The notes below the pieces were generated by a model that was given only the letters and a program-made list of their open reading frames with translations, was not told the origin of the DNA and ran no database searches. From NCBI RefSeq assembly GCF_004339675.1, contig NZ_SLVM01000034.1, forward strand, positions 1 to 34,741: DNA of 34,741 bases, given 5' to 3'. This DNA comes from Rhodovulum steppense. GTDB taxonomy: Bacteria; Pseudomonadota; Alphaproteobacteria; Rhodobacterales; Rhodobacteraceae. How positions within the stretch are numbered: position 1 is the stretch's first letter; each line of letters starts with the position of its first letter. The position numbers and the translations under genes are program-made. Positions 7,496-19,434 of the stretch are shown one piece after another.

Positions 7496-7936
7496 ATGTT
7501 CCACCCGAATACCCCGGTCCCGGGCCCGGAAATCCATATCGCCACCGCGATCCGAGAGGCGCGGCAATCCTGGAGGGTCTTCGATGACCTGCTGGACCTT
7601 CTGCCCCGCCACCGGCATCGCATGGTGCACGATTGCAGGGCGGCGTTCCTGGAGGGCGACGTCTTCACCAAACGGCTCCGCCAGGATCTCGAGAGCCTCC
7701 TCGATGACCTGGCCTCGAACCTCGAGCGCGAGACGGAGTGGCGTATCGCCACGGTCGAGGTTGGCGCCATCGGCGACGAACCGCTCTTCGACGACCGGCT
7801 TGTACGCTCGCGGACAGACCGGGGCCTTGCGCTGGCGAAGGTTCTGGATCGCTTGTCTGGCCCGGCCGAAAAGATCCTGCATGCACATGCTCTGATCGAC
7901 GCCCAGCAGGTGTTCGACCGCCTGCAATCCACCTGA
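7496..7936 (+). CDS. hypothetical protein
   Basis: A 146-residue acidic, mostly helical soluble protein. LARQ-type transposon or phage motifs were looked for and not found. It contains a helical segment rich in Asp/Leu (FDDLLDLLPRHRHRM) and many Arg/Glu pairs. The ATG at 7496 follows AAGAGGACC, and codon third positions are strongly G/C. A perfect 11-bp hairpin follows the stop. It lies between tniQ and tnsB and is best described as a passenger gene of the decayed transposon. The function is unknown. Confidence 0.6.
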   Translation: MFHPNTPVPGPEIHIATAIREARQSWRVFDDLLDLLPRHRHRMVHDCRAAFLEGDVFTKRLRQDLESLLDDLASNLERETEWRIATVEVGAIGDEPLFDDRLVRSRTDRGLALAKVLDRLSGPAEKILHAHALIDAQQVFDRLQST

Positions 7937-7940
7937 CACC

Positions 7941-7979
7941 GGCGGCCGCGGCATGACCGCGGCCGCCCTCCCTTTCGTT
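7941..7979 (+). terminator. terminator hairpin after the 7496-7936 gene
   Basis: Perfect 11-bp arms GGCGGCCGCGG and CCGCGGCCGCC around a CATGA loop, starting 4 nt after the stop codon and followed by CTCCCTTTCGTT. The U-tract is interrupted, so efficiency is uncertain. Confidence 0.6.
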
Positions 7980-8302
7980 CAAGGCGAAGGTCGGTGAGCA
8001 TACCCTCCAGGCCCGTGACACTTGCGGCAGGCCGGCTGGGGTTAGAATTCTCCGAGCTTCATCGGGCCTTGTTTCCAGCCCGTGCGGCAGACCGGCGGCC
8101 CCTCGTTCTCGTGGTGCGGTGTCGTTCGTCGAGATCCGGAACGGATGCGGGCTCTTTCGGGCAAGGCCCGAAGACGCCATCGCCGGAGCGGTGATCCCAT
8201 GCCGGACCTCTTTACCGCCTGCCGGCCGAGAACCGCCGTCAGTACGGCGGCTCAGCCTGATTGGCCGCCGTTTGCTTCCATAGAAATCGCCAAGGTGTGA
8301 CG
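7980..8302. other. no gene seen
   Basis: No convincing frame. A small CCGCC/GGCGG hairpin occurs around 8234-8250. The ribosome-binding sequence AAGGTGTG for the next gene is at 8291-8298. Confidence 0.4.
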
Positions 8303-8692
8303 ATGAACGACCATACTTCCCCAAACGATCGAAATGCCACCGCGCAGGACACGCGCGTCGAGGACCTGTCCCTTGTGCAAGTGGAGATGCAAGCGCGGCA
8401 TCCGGATCTCGACCTGGGGTTTTGCGCTCAGTGCCACTACGGGCCGCCGAATTTCGCCTTTCTGGTGGTCTATGGTGTTGATCATGATACGCTGAGACGA
8501 AGGGCAATCCGGGCAGAAGCCACAGGCTTGCTGGAACGATTGGGACATCGCGTGGAGCTTCAGCCTGGTCGTGATGTCTATTGTCTTGATCCGTGGGCTC
8601 CGGAGGGTGCGCATGAGCGGATGAAGATGCTGCTAGGAATCCGAACGCGCCTTGCCCAGGCGGGTCGTGTCTTTCGCGGTAAGGGGACCTGA
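8303..8692 (+). CDS. hypothetical protein with CxxC motif
   Basis: A 129-residue soluble protein with a CAQCHYG motif around residue 40 that could bind a metal. The hydrophobic core FAFLVVYGVD follows, and the C-terminal half is Arg/Glu-rich and helical. I prefer the ATG at 8303 (AAGG upstream, MNDHTSPND) over an earlier in-frame start at 8261 that has no ribosome-binding site. It is the last gene before the convergent tnsB. I do not recognise the family; a passenger role in the transposon is inferred only from position. Confidence 0.55.
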   Translation: MNDHTSPNDRNATAQDTRVEDLSLVQVEMQARHPDLDLGFCAQCHYGPPNFAFLVVYGVDHDTLRRRAIRAEATGLLERLGHRVELQPGRDVYCLDPWAPEGAHERMKMLLGIRTRLAQAGRVFRGKGT

Positions 8693-8731
8693 TCAACACA
8701 ACGAAACCCGTCGCTGGCGACGCTTCTGATC

Positions 8732-8764
8732 AAAAAAAATCCGGCCCCTTGATGGGGCCGGATC
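8732..8764 (-). terminator. strong intrinsic terminator of tnsAB
   Basis: On the minus strand, the stem CCGGCCCC/GGGGCCGG (loop ATCAA) is followed directly by eight T residues. It lies about 70 nt past the tnsB stop. Read on the plus strand the same hairpin follows the 8303-8692 gene but lacks a T-run, so it mainly serves tnsAB. Confidence 0.85.
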
Positions 8765-8832
8765 GAACGGGGTTCATATGCCTGCCGGAACGTCTCCGGA
8801 CATCCTGGGCGGGAGTATCCCGCCCCCTGGCC

Positions 8833-11061
8833 CTAGTCGGCGCTTCCGGGCTTGCGGATCGTCCAGGAATTGGAGCTCCGCGGCCGTGCGGGAAGCGGTG
8901 CGGCCGGTGTCTGCGAGATCGCCGCCTGCGGCTCCTCTTCCGGGGCGCGGGGTTCGATCACCCGGCCAACGCCATCGAGCGGCGTGCGGGTCTTGGGGGT
9001 GTTGCCGGTGATATGGAACCCCGCGAAGAGGCTTTCCTCGAGATGCTTGAGGCGCTCGGCGGTGATCGGCTTGTCGACCAGGCCGTACTGCAGCTGCTTG
9101 CGCGTGTTCAACGCCTCGATGTCATCGAGCGCGCGGAATACGACCTCTTCTTCCCAGGCCTTGCGGGAGGCCGATTTCGTCCGCAGCGCCCGCCGCGCCG
9201 CGACCCAGGTATGGGCATCCACCCCGTCGAAGCCGTCATGAACGGCGCGGGCCTCGTGCGCCTGCCCATCGATCACGACCTCGACGGCGCCGAGATCCTC
9301 AGGATCCCAGCGAAGCTCGACGGTCCTGTGGCCCCCCTCGATGACCGTGGCGGCGAGCGCCTCGTGATGGTAGCGGACGCCGAGCACCCGAACCCCTTCG
9401 CGGGTGAGGCGCCGGTTCAGACGGAGACCGAAGGCACAGCGCTTCGTGCGCATCTCCGGCGCAGCCCGGAGCGGGAAGTTGCCATCCCTCAGATCGCTTT
9501 CCCACTGCTGGAGCGGCGTGCGGAGGCCGAGCCCCTCGTGCGGTGTGTTGTGATAGACGTCGACGATCCAGCGCACCAGAGAATAGCACAGGTCCTCGGT
9601 GTCCAGGCAGGCGCGCGCTTCGGCCGGGTGATCCCCCCGCGTGGCGACATCGCCGAAGGTACGACCGTTCAGCATCGGCAGGAGCCGCGTGGCCGCCGTC
9701 TGGAACACCCTTTCGATATGTCCACGCATGCCGGGAAGACCCGCGATCGTCCGTTCCAGCGTGATATCGAGCGTCGCGCAGGTGTCGGTGAATGCGGTCG
9801 ATTTGAACGCCGCGCCGTTGTCGGACACCAGCAGTTCCGGCGTCGCGAACTGGTTCCACGCGACCTTTGCACCCGCGGCGTTCGCAAACCGGCCCTTGTC
9901 GCTGACCACCATGCGCAGGCACTGGGCGGCGGCGCTGGTCTTGGGATTCCGCGTCAGCGTCATGCCCACGATGAGCTTGGTCCGGCAATCGATCGCGGCC
10001 ACCAGCCACCAGCGGCCTTTCCCGTCATCGAGGCCGAGATCCTTGAGATCTTCCTCGGTGAAATACTGGCCCATTCCCGCCTTGGCCATGATCGTCACGA
10101 GATCGATCTTCCACTCGTCGATCTCGACCCGTTCGAACGGGCGGGAGACCTCGAGCCCACGTCCGACCGGCCGAAGTCTTTTCATCGCCTCCTGTTCGCC
10201 GTAGCGAGACACCAGCACCTCGAAGCGGCTGAACGACTTGATGCACTGGCGCACGGCTTCGCGGCTGGGCACGCGGAGCTTCGGCCGCCCATCGGCCAAG
10301 CGGTCGGCATTCTCCTTCCTGAACGCGCGCTGGACGTCGGTCACGGTCTTCGACATCGGCGCTCGGTTGAGTGTCAGGTAGCTTTCCCGAACGGTCTTCC
10401 CCAGCAGGGCGTTTTCTTCGGCGGTGAAATAGCTCGTCCGGTTGCCGCGATTCGAGAACCGATCGATCAGTCCCGCCTTGCCGAATCTTGCGACGCGGGC
10501 CACCCAGCGCCGAAGCGTGGTCGGATGTACGGGAGCAACCATCTGAAGGGTTCCACCACCTTTGGGCTTCCGCCCCTTGCCCGCTGCGGCTTGCTGCTTG
10601 CGCCATTCAAGCTCCGGGTCGACCTGGTCGGCCAGATACGCGGAGGCACGCCGGCAGATATCGTCCATATGCGCCTCGATGGAGTCGTCGGTCATCTGCA
10701 TCACGCCCTCCGCGCGGACCTCGTCGAACGCTTCGACCAAGGCGTACCGCTGGTCGATCCGCGCGCGCTGCCCGGGTGTCAGCGTGGCCAGCGAGGACCC
10801 TGTTCCACCGCTGGGCTGGCGCCGGGTGCGCAGTTCTTTCGGCAGGAAATACTCGATCTCGTGCCGGACCTTGCCGGCGGCATTGAGCCGGTTCAGATGC
10901 CCGAATTCGAAAACCTGAGCCGCACCCTCGCCCTCGGTAGGGACCAGGGCATAGGCATCTTGCATCATGTAACCGAGACGGAACGCCTGACCGTCGATCG
11001 TCACGCGGTCCTCGCGACCGATCTGGAAGCGGGGGAAACGGCGGTCGAAATCCAGGCTCAT
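8833..11061 (-). CDS. tnsB: TnsB-like Mu-type DDE transposase
   Basis: A 742-residue transposase that would cut and join the 3' ends of a Tn7-like element. An N-terminal helical DNA-binding region with a helix-turn-helix (around 178-200, HPTTLRRWVARVARFGK) precedes the RNase H-fold core. The catalytic residues are D315 (VEIDEWKIDL), D414 (LLVSDNGAAF) and E450 (GHIERVF), a DD-35-E spacing. A Mu-type C-terminal beta-barrel follows, then a Pro/Ala-rich tail of the kind that contacts the AAA ATPase. The ATG overlaps the tnsA stop (ATGA) and GGAGA precedes it. The frame looks intact, but its partner tnsA is frameshifted and tnsC is absent, so transposition in cis is unlikely. Confidence 0.92.
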   Translation of the reverse strand: MSLDFDRRFPRFQIGREDRVTIDGQAFRLGYMMQDAYALVPTEGEGAAQVFEFGHLNRLNAAGKVRHEIEYFLPKELRTRRQPSGGTGSSLATLTPGQRARIDQRYALVEAFDEVRAEGVMQMTDDSIEAHMDDICRRASAYLADQVDPELEWRKQQAAAGKGRKPKGGGTLQMVAPVHPTTLRRWVARVARFGKAGLIDRFSNRGNRTSYFTAEENALLGKTVRESYLTLNRAPMSKTVTDVQRAFRKENADRLADGRPKLRVPSREAVRQCIKSFSRFEVLVSRYGEQEAMKRLRPVGRGLEVSRPFERVEIDEWKIDLVTIMAKAGMGQYFTEEDLKDLGLDDGKGRWWLVAAIDCRTKLIVGMTLTRNPKTSAAAQCLRMVVSDKGRFANAAGAKVAWNQFATPELLVSDNGAAFKSTAFTDTCATLDITLERTIAGLPGMRGHIERVFQTAATRLLPMLNGRTFGDVATRGDHPAEARACLDTEDLCYSLVRWIVDVYHNTPHEGLGLRTPLQQWESDLRDGNFPLRAAPEMRTKRCAFGLRLNRRLTREGVRVLGVRYHHEALAATVIEGGHRTVELRWDPEDLGAVEVVIDGQAHEARAVHDGFDGVDAHTWVAARRALRTKSASRKAWEEEVVFRALDDIEALNTRKQLQYGLVDKPITAERLKHLEESLFAGFHITGNTPKTRTPLDGVGRVIEPRAPEEEPQAAISQTPAAPLPARPRSSNSWTIRKPGSAD

Positions 11062-11749
11062 TTGGAGTCTCCTTTCCAGCAGACCAGTGTTTTCGGGGTG
11101 ATGGGTTCATGCCGGACGGTGCGAAGCACGCCGACGCGCACCAGGCGCAGAAGCGCGCGGTAGCCGCGGGCGTGCAGGCCGGTGGCCACGGTGAGATCTT
11201 GCAGGGAGCGGCCCCCGACAAGGCCGGATGCGACGGCGCGGGCGACGTGTTCCGCATCCGGATCGGGCCGCCTGACCGCGGCCAGGATCTTCGCGTTGTG
11301 AAGGTCGACCGGGTCGATATCGGCCTCGGTCAGGAGCCTGACTCGTCGACGAAATCCTGCTCACGCGCATGCCAGGTGACCAGCCCCATCTTTTCGAGAA
11401 ACCGCCCGGACACCAGGCGGATCTCGGGTTTGACCGTGAAGGCGATGGTCTTGCCCGTCGCCAGGGTCGCGACGATGTCGAAGACATGCTCGATGCGGCG
11501 GTACCGGAAGCGGACCTGCTCGCGGAGATCGACGACCTCCTCGCGGGCATTCAGAAGCAACAGGTGACAGAGCTCGAGGTGGGACTCGGCCTTGACGCGG
11601 ATCCCGGCGCCTTCTCCGAGCACCGCGAAAGCCGTGCAGTGCCCCTTCGAGGCATTGGCGACATCGCGGTCGGCCCGGGACGGGGCAGGCAGCGTCAGAC
11701 TGCTATGGAAATCAAGCATGGGACTTTTCTTCAGGTACAGGGACGCCAT
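11058..11749 (-). pseudogene. tnsA: TnsA-like endonuclease, frameshifted
   Basis: TnsA cleaves the 5' ends of Tn7-like elements and works with TnsB. The first 139 codons carry the endonuclease core: an acidic helix (AESHLELCHLL, E55), LREQVRFRY, D91 in EHVFDIVATL and K107 in FTVKPE, matching the E/D/K catalytic set. The frame stops at 11330, but shifting by one base near 11338 gives a fully open continuation (VRLLTEADIDPVDLHNAKIL and on to TLVCWKGDSK). That continuation ends in a TGA overlapping the tnsB start. A single-base deletion (or sequencing error) therefore splits a gene of about 230 codons. No slippery heptamer is seen at the site, so programmed frameshifting is unlikely. Confidence 0.8.
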
Positions 11750-11884
11750 TCACCGCACCGGCAGGATGCGGCGGTCCATCGGACTGGGGGCGTCCGGTTC
11801 AGGGTCTGGGCCGAGGCGGGGCCGGATCGAAGGTCCCGCCTCGCGGGAAGAGTGGTGTGGGGGTCCTGTCTGGTTCAGCCGTTC

Positions 11885-12088
11885 TTACAGCGCCCTCGGC
11901 GTCGCGCGGCGGTACCGCCGCCTGTCCGCTCGGCTCGCGGCGCGCGACAGCCTGTTGTGCAGAGGATATTGGCCGTTCTCTTTCGCCCGAAAGAAATTCT
12001 CGGTCTCGCGCGAGAACCGGCGGTGGCCATGACGCGGCGCGCCGATGGCATGCGGCATGCGACCGAGGGGGGCGGTCTTCTTACCCAT
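11885..12088 (-). CDS. small basic hypothetical protein
   Basis: A 67-residue, very arginine- and histidine-rich protein (MGKKTAPLGRMPHAIGAPRH at the start, RADRRRYRRATPRAL at the end). It has consistently G/C third positions and a TAA stop, which argues for real coding. GGAG lies somewhat far upstream of the ATG at 12088. It is on the same strand as tnsA, 135 nt upstream, so co-transcription is possible. No family is recognised; the charge suggests nucleic-acid contact, but that is speculation. Confidence 0.4.
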   Translation of the reverse strand: MGKKTAPLGRMPHAIGAPRHGHRRFSRETENFFRAKENGQYPLHNRLSRAASRADRRRYRRATPRAL

Positions 12089-12354
12089 GGAACTTGGTCT
12101 CCGTCCTTCTTGACCGGGACCTGGCATCGTATCTTCGTGGCCGGGCCGGTCTTTGCTGTACTTGATGTCGTTGTCGCGAACCGCGTCATCACCCGGCCAG
12201 GCAGGATGTTGTTTCTGCTCCCTTGCACCAGAAAGATTCTCCGGGCGTTAATCGTAATTGTCCGGCAAGCCACTGATCGGAATTGAAACTTTTTTCGGGC
12301 TTTCTTCTGCCCAGGCCAAGCCTCGCCGCAGTACTGGCCATGCGCGGCACCGGA

Positions 12355-12600
12355 GCAGCGCATACGCCAGGCGACAGCTTCGTCTGGCTGCCGGACGCGC
12401 GCATCGTCTCCACCGGCGACATCGTCTATGTCGGCCGCCTCCTCGGTGTCATGGAGTTCTCCGACAGCACGGCATGGCTCGAGGCCTTTGCCGCGATCGA
12501 AGCGCTGGAGGCCGTCCGCCTGATCCCCTGCAACGGCCCGTTGACCACCTTCGCCCGGGCGTAGGCCGACACGCGCGACTACCTTGCAAACCTGCGCGCC
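12355..12600 (+). pseudogene. metallo-beta-lactamase-fold hydrolase remnant
   Basis: The plus strand reads AAHTPGDSFVWLPDARIVST, GDIVYVGRLLGVMEFSDS, a middle helix, and then RLIPCNGPLTTFARA. This is the C-terminal half of an MBL-fold hydrolase, with the HTPGD and TGDIVYV metal-site motifs. The glycine-histidine usually found in IPGHGP is degraded to CNGP. An in-frame TAG at 12562-12564 is followed by ADTRDYLANLRAR, still in frame, which then runs straight into the last CRISPR repeat. The N-terminal half is missing. The CRISPR array thus ends inside a dead gene. Confidence 0.7.
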
Positions 12601-15192
12601 CGGACATCCCCGCGCGGGCGGGGAACAGTTGACCTGCCCCGCCCCTATACCCCCGAAACTCGGGTCATCCCCGCGCGGGCGGGGAACAGAGGACATTATG
12701 CGCTCCGACATGGCCACGGTCCGGGTCATCCCCGCGCGGGCGGGGAACAGGCTCCCTAAAGTGCCCGGTTGCCGTTCGGCAACGGGTCATCCCCGCGCGG
12801 GCGGGGAACAGAGGTGTTCGTGGCCCGTAGCGTAGACGACGCGCGGGTCATCCCCGCGCGGGCGGGGAACAGAGCAGCAGATTAGCCCGCCGTCTAACGT
12901 GCCGCGGGTCATCCCCGCGCGGGCGGGGAACAGGAAGGGTGCGGCTTGTATGTGCCGGGGCACGGCGGGTCATCCCCGCGCGGGCGGGGAACAGCAACTG
13001 CGCGCCCGTCACTGGCCCACCCCCGGCGGGTCATCCCCGCGCGGGCGGGGAACAGTAGGCGGCGAAGCATTCGACACAGACCGTGACCGGGTCATCCCCG
13101 CGCGGGCGGGGAACAGCGGCACAAAGAACATCACCCCAGCGCATCACCCGGGTCATCCCCGCGCGGGCGGGGAACAGTGGGGATGGGGGCACGGGACCGA
13201 ATCCGCGCTCGGGTCATCCCCGCGCGGGCGGGGAACAGCAGAAGCGCGGCACCACAGAAGCCCGTCACGCCGGGTCATCCCCGCGCGGGCGGGGAACAGT
13301 GCACCTGGCTCGCGCGGTTTTCCGGCAACTCCGGGTCATCCCCGCGCGGGCGGGGAACAGTATGCCCGGATCATCGAGGGGCACTATCGCGCCGGGTCAT
13401 CCCCGCGCGGGCGGGGAACAGTGGGTGAAGATCGCCCAGTCGCGCTCGGTGTACGGGTCATCCCCGCGCGGGCGGGGAACAGATCGTGCAGCCATGGTGG
13501 TTCGGCGAGCCGTTCGGGTCATCCCCGCGCGGGCGGGGAACAGGGGTGCGGCATGGAGGAAATCGTCTCGTCGGGCGGGTCATCCCCGCGCGGGCGGGGA
13601 ACAGGCAGCGGGGTTCAAATCCAGTCCAGAGTTCTCACCGGGTCATCCCCGCGCGGGCGGGGAACAGCAGCCAGCCGGGCGCGGCGGCGCCGGACTTGCC
13701 GGGTCATCCCCGCGCGGGCGGGGAACAGATCGTCGAGACCGAGTTTCCCGATTTCGCCACCGGGTCATCCCCGCGCGGGCGGGGAACAGGAGGATGGACG
13801 GGTGTGTCACGCCGCGTGCTCCGGGTCATCCCCGCGCGGGCGGGGAACAGCGCCCAGGCCTGCCGAAGCGCCTTCAAACCCTCGGGTCATCCCCGCGCGG
13901 GCGGGGAACAGACCGAGCAAAGGGGACGCCCGCTCGCTCCGGCCGGGTCATCCCCGCGCGGGCGGGGAACAGGTGCACCCGACCAATCACACAAGACGAT
14001 AAGACGGGTCATCCCCGCGCGGGCGGGGAACAGTGCGCGACCACCTGAGCGACGGATGGGACATGCGGGTCATCCCCGCGCGGGCGGGGAACAGCAGGTC
14101 CAAAGCCCAGAGGGCCAACTGTCGCTCGGGTCATCCCCGCGCGGGCGGGGAACAGGCCGGTTTTGATCGCCGCACAATGCAGGATAGCGGGTCATCCCCG
14201 CGCGGGCGGGGAACAGGGGTGCGGCATGGACGAAATAGTCTCGTCCGGCGGGTCATCCCCGCGCGGGCGGGGAACAGACGTCGGTGCAGTCCAGGAAATC
14301 GGCGGTCGCCGGGTCATCCCCGCGCGGGCGGGGAACAGTCGCGGGCGGACCATTCGGTCTGGTCGGCCAGCGGGTCATCCCCGCGCGGGCGGGGAACAGT
14401 CAGAACAGCCCACTACATCTGCTCCAAAGCGCGGGTCATCCCCGCGCGGGCGGGGAACAGCGCCGGCACAGGTCGAAGAAAACCAAGGCGAACGGGTCAT
14501 CCCCGCGCGGGCGGGGAACAGTCTCCTCGGGGCTCAGGCTGCATGTCTGCGGGCGGGTCATCCCCGCGCGGGCGGGGAACAGGCTGCGTCGCAGGTCAAG
14601 CTGCTGTCGACCCTCGGGTCATCCCCGCGCGGGCGGGGAACAGAGCACCGGGAGCATGATCGGCCGCTGCCCCGCCGGGTCATCCCCGCGCGGGCGGGGA
14701 ACAGGCTACGCCGTGACCTACGGCGCGGCGAAACAGCGGGTCATCCCCGCGCGGGCGGGGAACAGCATTCGAGCCGTCCTCGGATGGCACCTATACCCGG
14801 GTCATCCCCGCGCGGGCGGGGAACAGCTGACCATCACCCCGACGACTGCGGGGCTCATCGGGTCATCCCCGCGCGGGCGGGGAACAGGAACTGGTGACGC
14901 CGGATCAGGCAACATCTGGCGGGTCATCCCCGCGCGGGCGGGGAACAGATTCCCACCGGGTCGAAGATCAACACCGATCTCGGGTCATCCCCGCGCGGGC
15001 GGGGAACAGCGGGTCAGGAGGACTAACCCATGAAACACGATCGGGTCATCCCCGCGCGGGCGGGGAACAGTGGATGGCGTCATCCTCGTCACGATCGAGG
15101 TTCGGGTCATCCCCGCGCGGGCGGGGAACAGGGCGCAGAAAGGGGCGTCCTCCGGTCCAAGACCGGGTCATCCCCGCGCGGGCGGGGAACAG
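12601..15192 (-). CRISPR. type I-E CRISPR array, 43 repeats / 42 spacers
   Basis: A regular 61-nt period. The repeat is 28 nt (29 if the nearly constant flanking C is counted): GGGTCATCCCCGCG then CGGGCGGGGAACAG on the plus strand, with a CCCCGC/GCGGGG stem. Spacers are 32 nt, except one of 34 nt at 13605-13638. Following the I-E convention, crRNA reads from the minus strand, starting at the right, next to the leader and cas2. The leftmost, oldest repeat (12601-12628) is degenerate at its end (CGGA instead of GGGT), as expected for a terminal repeat. The other repeats I checked are identical. Two spacers, 13544-13575 and 14217-14248, are near-copies. Confidence 0.98.
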
Positions 15193-15271
15193 TCTTGCTG
15201 CAGACCCTTGATCTACCGAAAGATTCACGATGTCAAAGAGCGTACCGAACGGTTGGCTTTTCGGTCGGCCG
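15193..15271 (-). promoter_or_regulatory. CRISPR leader
   Basis: The 79 nt between the cas2 stop and the first repeat, less GC-rich than its surroundings. Minus-strand TTGACA (15236-15231) is a good -35 box; possible -10 boxes are GATCAA (15213-15208, 17-nt spacing) or TAGATC (15215-15210). This would transcribe the array, and the repeat-proximal part should be the Cas1-Cas2 integration site. No integration host factor site was confidently seen. Confidence 0.7.
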
Positions 15272-15562
<291 letters not shown>

Positions 15563-16507
15563 TCACCTGTGTCCCGGATCGCCGGAGGGCGGCGCGTCGG
15601 GAAAGGCGGTGGACACGGCCTCGGGCGGTGGATCGGGGCGCGGCAGTTCGCCAGCCGACAGCACCTCTTCGATCGCCGGAATGATGCGGCCCAGAAGCCC
15701 CGTGCGACGGAAGGCATCGCGGCAGGCCAGCCGCACTGCGCGATCGGGCGCCATATCGAGCTTGCCCTTCGCCGCCTGGCCCGCGATCCGGAAGGCCTCG
15801 GGCACGACGGTCTCGATCTTGTAGAGATCGGCGATGTCGTAGACGAAGGAGAGCGGCTTGCCGGTATGCAGGAAGCCGATGGCCGGGGCATAGCCCGCAG
15901 CCAGGACGGCGGCCTCGGTCAGGCCATGCAGGCAGGCGGTGGCCGCGGACAGGCAGCGGTTGGGTATGTCGCCGGCCTCCCAGTCTGAGGGGTCGTAGGC
16001 GCGGCGTTTCCAGTCCACCCCGTACTGCCTGGCGAGAAGTGCATAGGATTCGCGGACCCGCACGCCCTCGATCCCGCGAAGCTGATCGATGGAACGGCGC
16101 GATGGCGCGGCCTCGCCGAAGCGCATGGCATACATCTTGCGCACGACCCTGAGACGCGCGGCATCGTCGAGCGCGATGGATGCCTGCCAGAGCAGGTGGT
16201 CCGAACGCGCGCCTCCCGGCTGACCGGCCGAGTAAAGCCTTACGCCGCCTTCGCCGACCCAGGTGATCAGCGTGCCGACCCGCGCCGCCAGCGCGACGGC
16301 TGCATGCGATATGCGTGCACCGGGTTCCAGCATGATCCCGGCCAGACCGCCGACGGGGATCTGGGTGCGCGTTCCATCGGCATTGAGCGCGACGAAGGCG
16401 CCGTCGGCCACGTCGAGCCGGGCGCGCTCGACGAAGACCAGCGAGGCGCGGTCCTTCAGCGGGATCGGCCGTGGTGGCGGCAGGCCGGGAAGGCCGTTCC
16501 CGCTCAT
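15563..16507 (-). CDS. cas1: Cas1e integrase
   Basis: A 314-residue type I-E Cas1, the metal-dependent integrase that inserts new spacers. The catalytic residues align with E. coli E141/H208/D221 as E147 (LRGIEGVRV), H214 (GFLHTGKPLSFVYD) and D227 (DIADLYK). It has an N-terminal beta domain and a C-terminal helical domain, and a proline-rich tail (DPPPEA and on) a little longer than usual. The start overlaps the cas6e stop by 4 nt. It looks fully functional. Confidence 0.96.
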   Translation of the reverse strand: MSGNGLPGLPPPRPIPLKDRASLVFVERARLDVADGAFVALNADGTRTQIPVGGLAGIMLEPGARISHAAVALAARVGTLITWVGEGGVRLYSAGQPGGARSDHLLWQASIALDDAARLRVVRKMYAMRFGEAAPSRRSIDQLRGIEGVRVRESYALLARQYGVDWKRRAYDPSDWEAGDIPNRCLSAATACLHGLTEAAVLAAGYAPAIGFLHTGKPLSFVYDIADLYKIETVVPEAFRIAGQAAKGKLDMAPDRAVRLACRDAFRRTGLLGRIIPAIEEVLSAGELPRPDPPPEAVSTAFPDAPPSGDPGHR

Positions 16508-17174
16508 GCTGCCCGACGGATCAGCATCAGCCCGCAGCCGAACGCCTTGGCGCGGCCGAAACCGCGTGCCAGCCGGGCTAGGAAAGCGGCAGGGTCTGTC
16601 ACCTCGATGCGGCCCTCGAGATCGAGGATGCCGAATTGCGGCTGCCCCTTGCGCGGGCCGCGGTGATCGGGAAGGGCCACGGTCGAGTAGTCGCCGGCCG
16701 TCGCGATCACGACCTTGAACCCCGACGCCTCGCCCTGGCGGGCAAGCCAGGCCGCGCCCTCCCGCCCTGCCGCCGCCATTCGCTCGGAGGCGCGCGCGCC
16801 CTGCGGAACGTCGTGCAGAGCATCCATCACGACGTCGACGCGGTGGCGACCTTCCCGCTTCGTCCGTGTCGCATTGGCGCGCAGGACGAAGTCGAGCCTC
16901 TGGCCGGGCGCCAGCGCCGGCGCAAAGTCCTTGACCTCGTGCGGTTCGAACAGGTCCATCGGCTGGGGCGGCCGTTCCGACAAGGTTAGGAACGTCCCGT
17001 CCCGATCTTCACGCCACAGGAAATCGCGGCGGCGGTCCGGGCCATCTGCGAAGGCCGCCCAGAGGAGCCTGTGATGGGCCGACCGGCGCTGCCCGGCCTC
17101 GGACGGGTTCAGGAGCCCCGCGAGCGCCTGCGCCGAGGGGCTCCGCGACAGGCGGATTCGGCTGAGGTAGAGGC

Positions 17175-17178
<4 letters not shown>
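16504..17178 (-). CDS. cas6e: Cas6e crRNA-processing endonuclease
   Basis: A 224-residue CasE/Cse3. It cuts the pre-crRNA at the base of each repeat hairpin and stays on the crRNA 3' end in Cascade. H36 in AHHRLLWAAF corresponds to the catalytic histidine (HxxLW) of E. coli Cas6e. Near the C-terminus, GFGRAKAFGCGLMLI is the glycine-rich RNA-binding loop. It overlaps cas5 and cas1 by 4 nt on either side. It is the enzyme expected to recognise the degenerate repeat found upstream of cse1. Confidence 0.95.

Positions 17179-19430
<2,252 letters not shown>

Positions 19431-19434
<4 letters not shown>

Noticed and set aside
8749-11163. Long plus-strand open frame opposite tnsB
   Set aside because: It is a mirror of the tnsB codon pattern in high-GC DNA; no ribosome-binding site and no protein family.
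11330-11345. Programmed frameshift in tnsA
   Set aside because: No slippery heptamer or downstream structure is apparent at the shift; a one-base deletion or error is simpler.
13605-13638. Spacer containing GGTTCAAATCC, like a tRNA T-loop
   Set aside because: The flanking bases do not form a T-stem and the spacer is merely 34 nt instead of 32; probably chance.
12601-15192. Long open frames rich in SSPRGRGT, VIPARAGN and GHPRAGGEQ across the array
   Set aside because: They are translations of the CRISPR repeat in three frames, not proteins.
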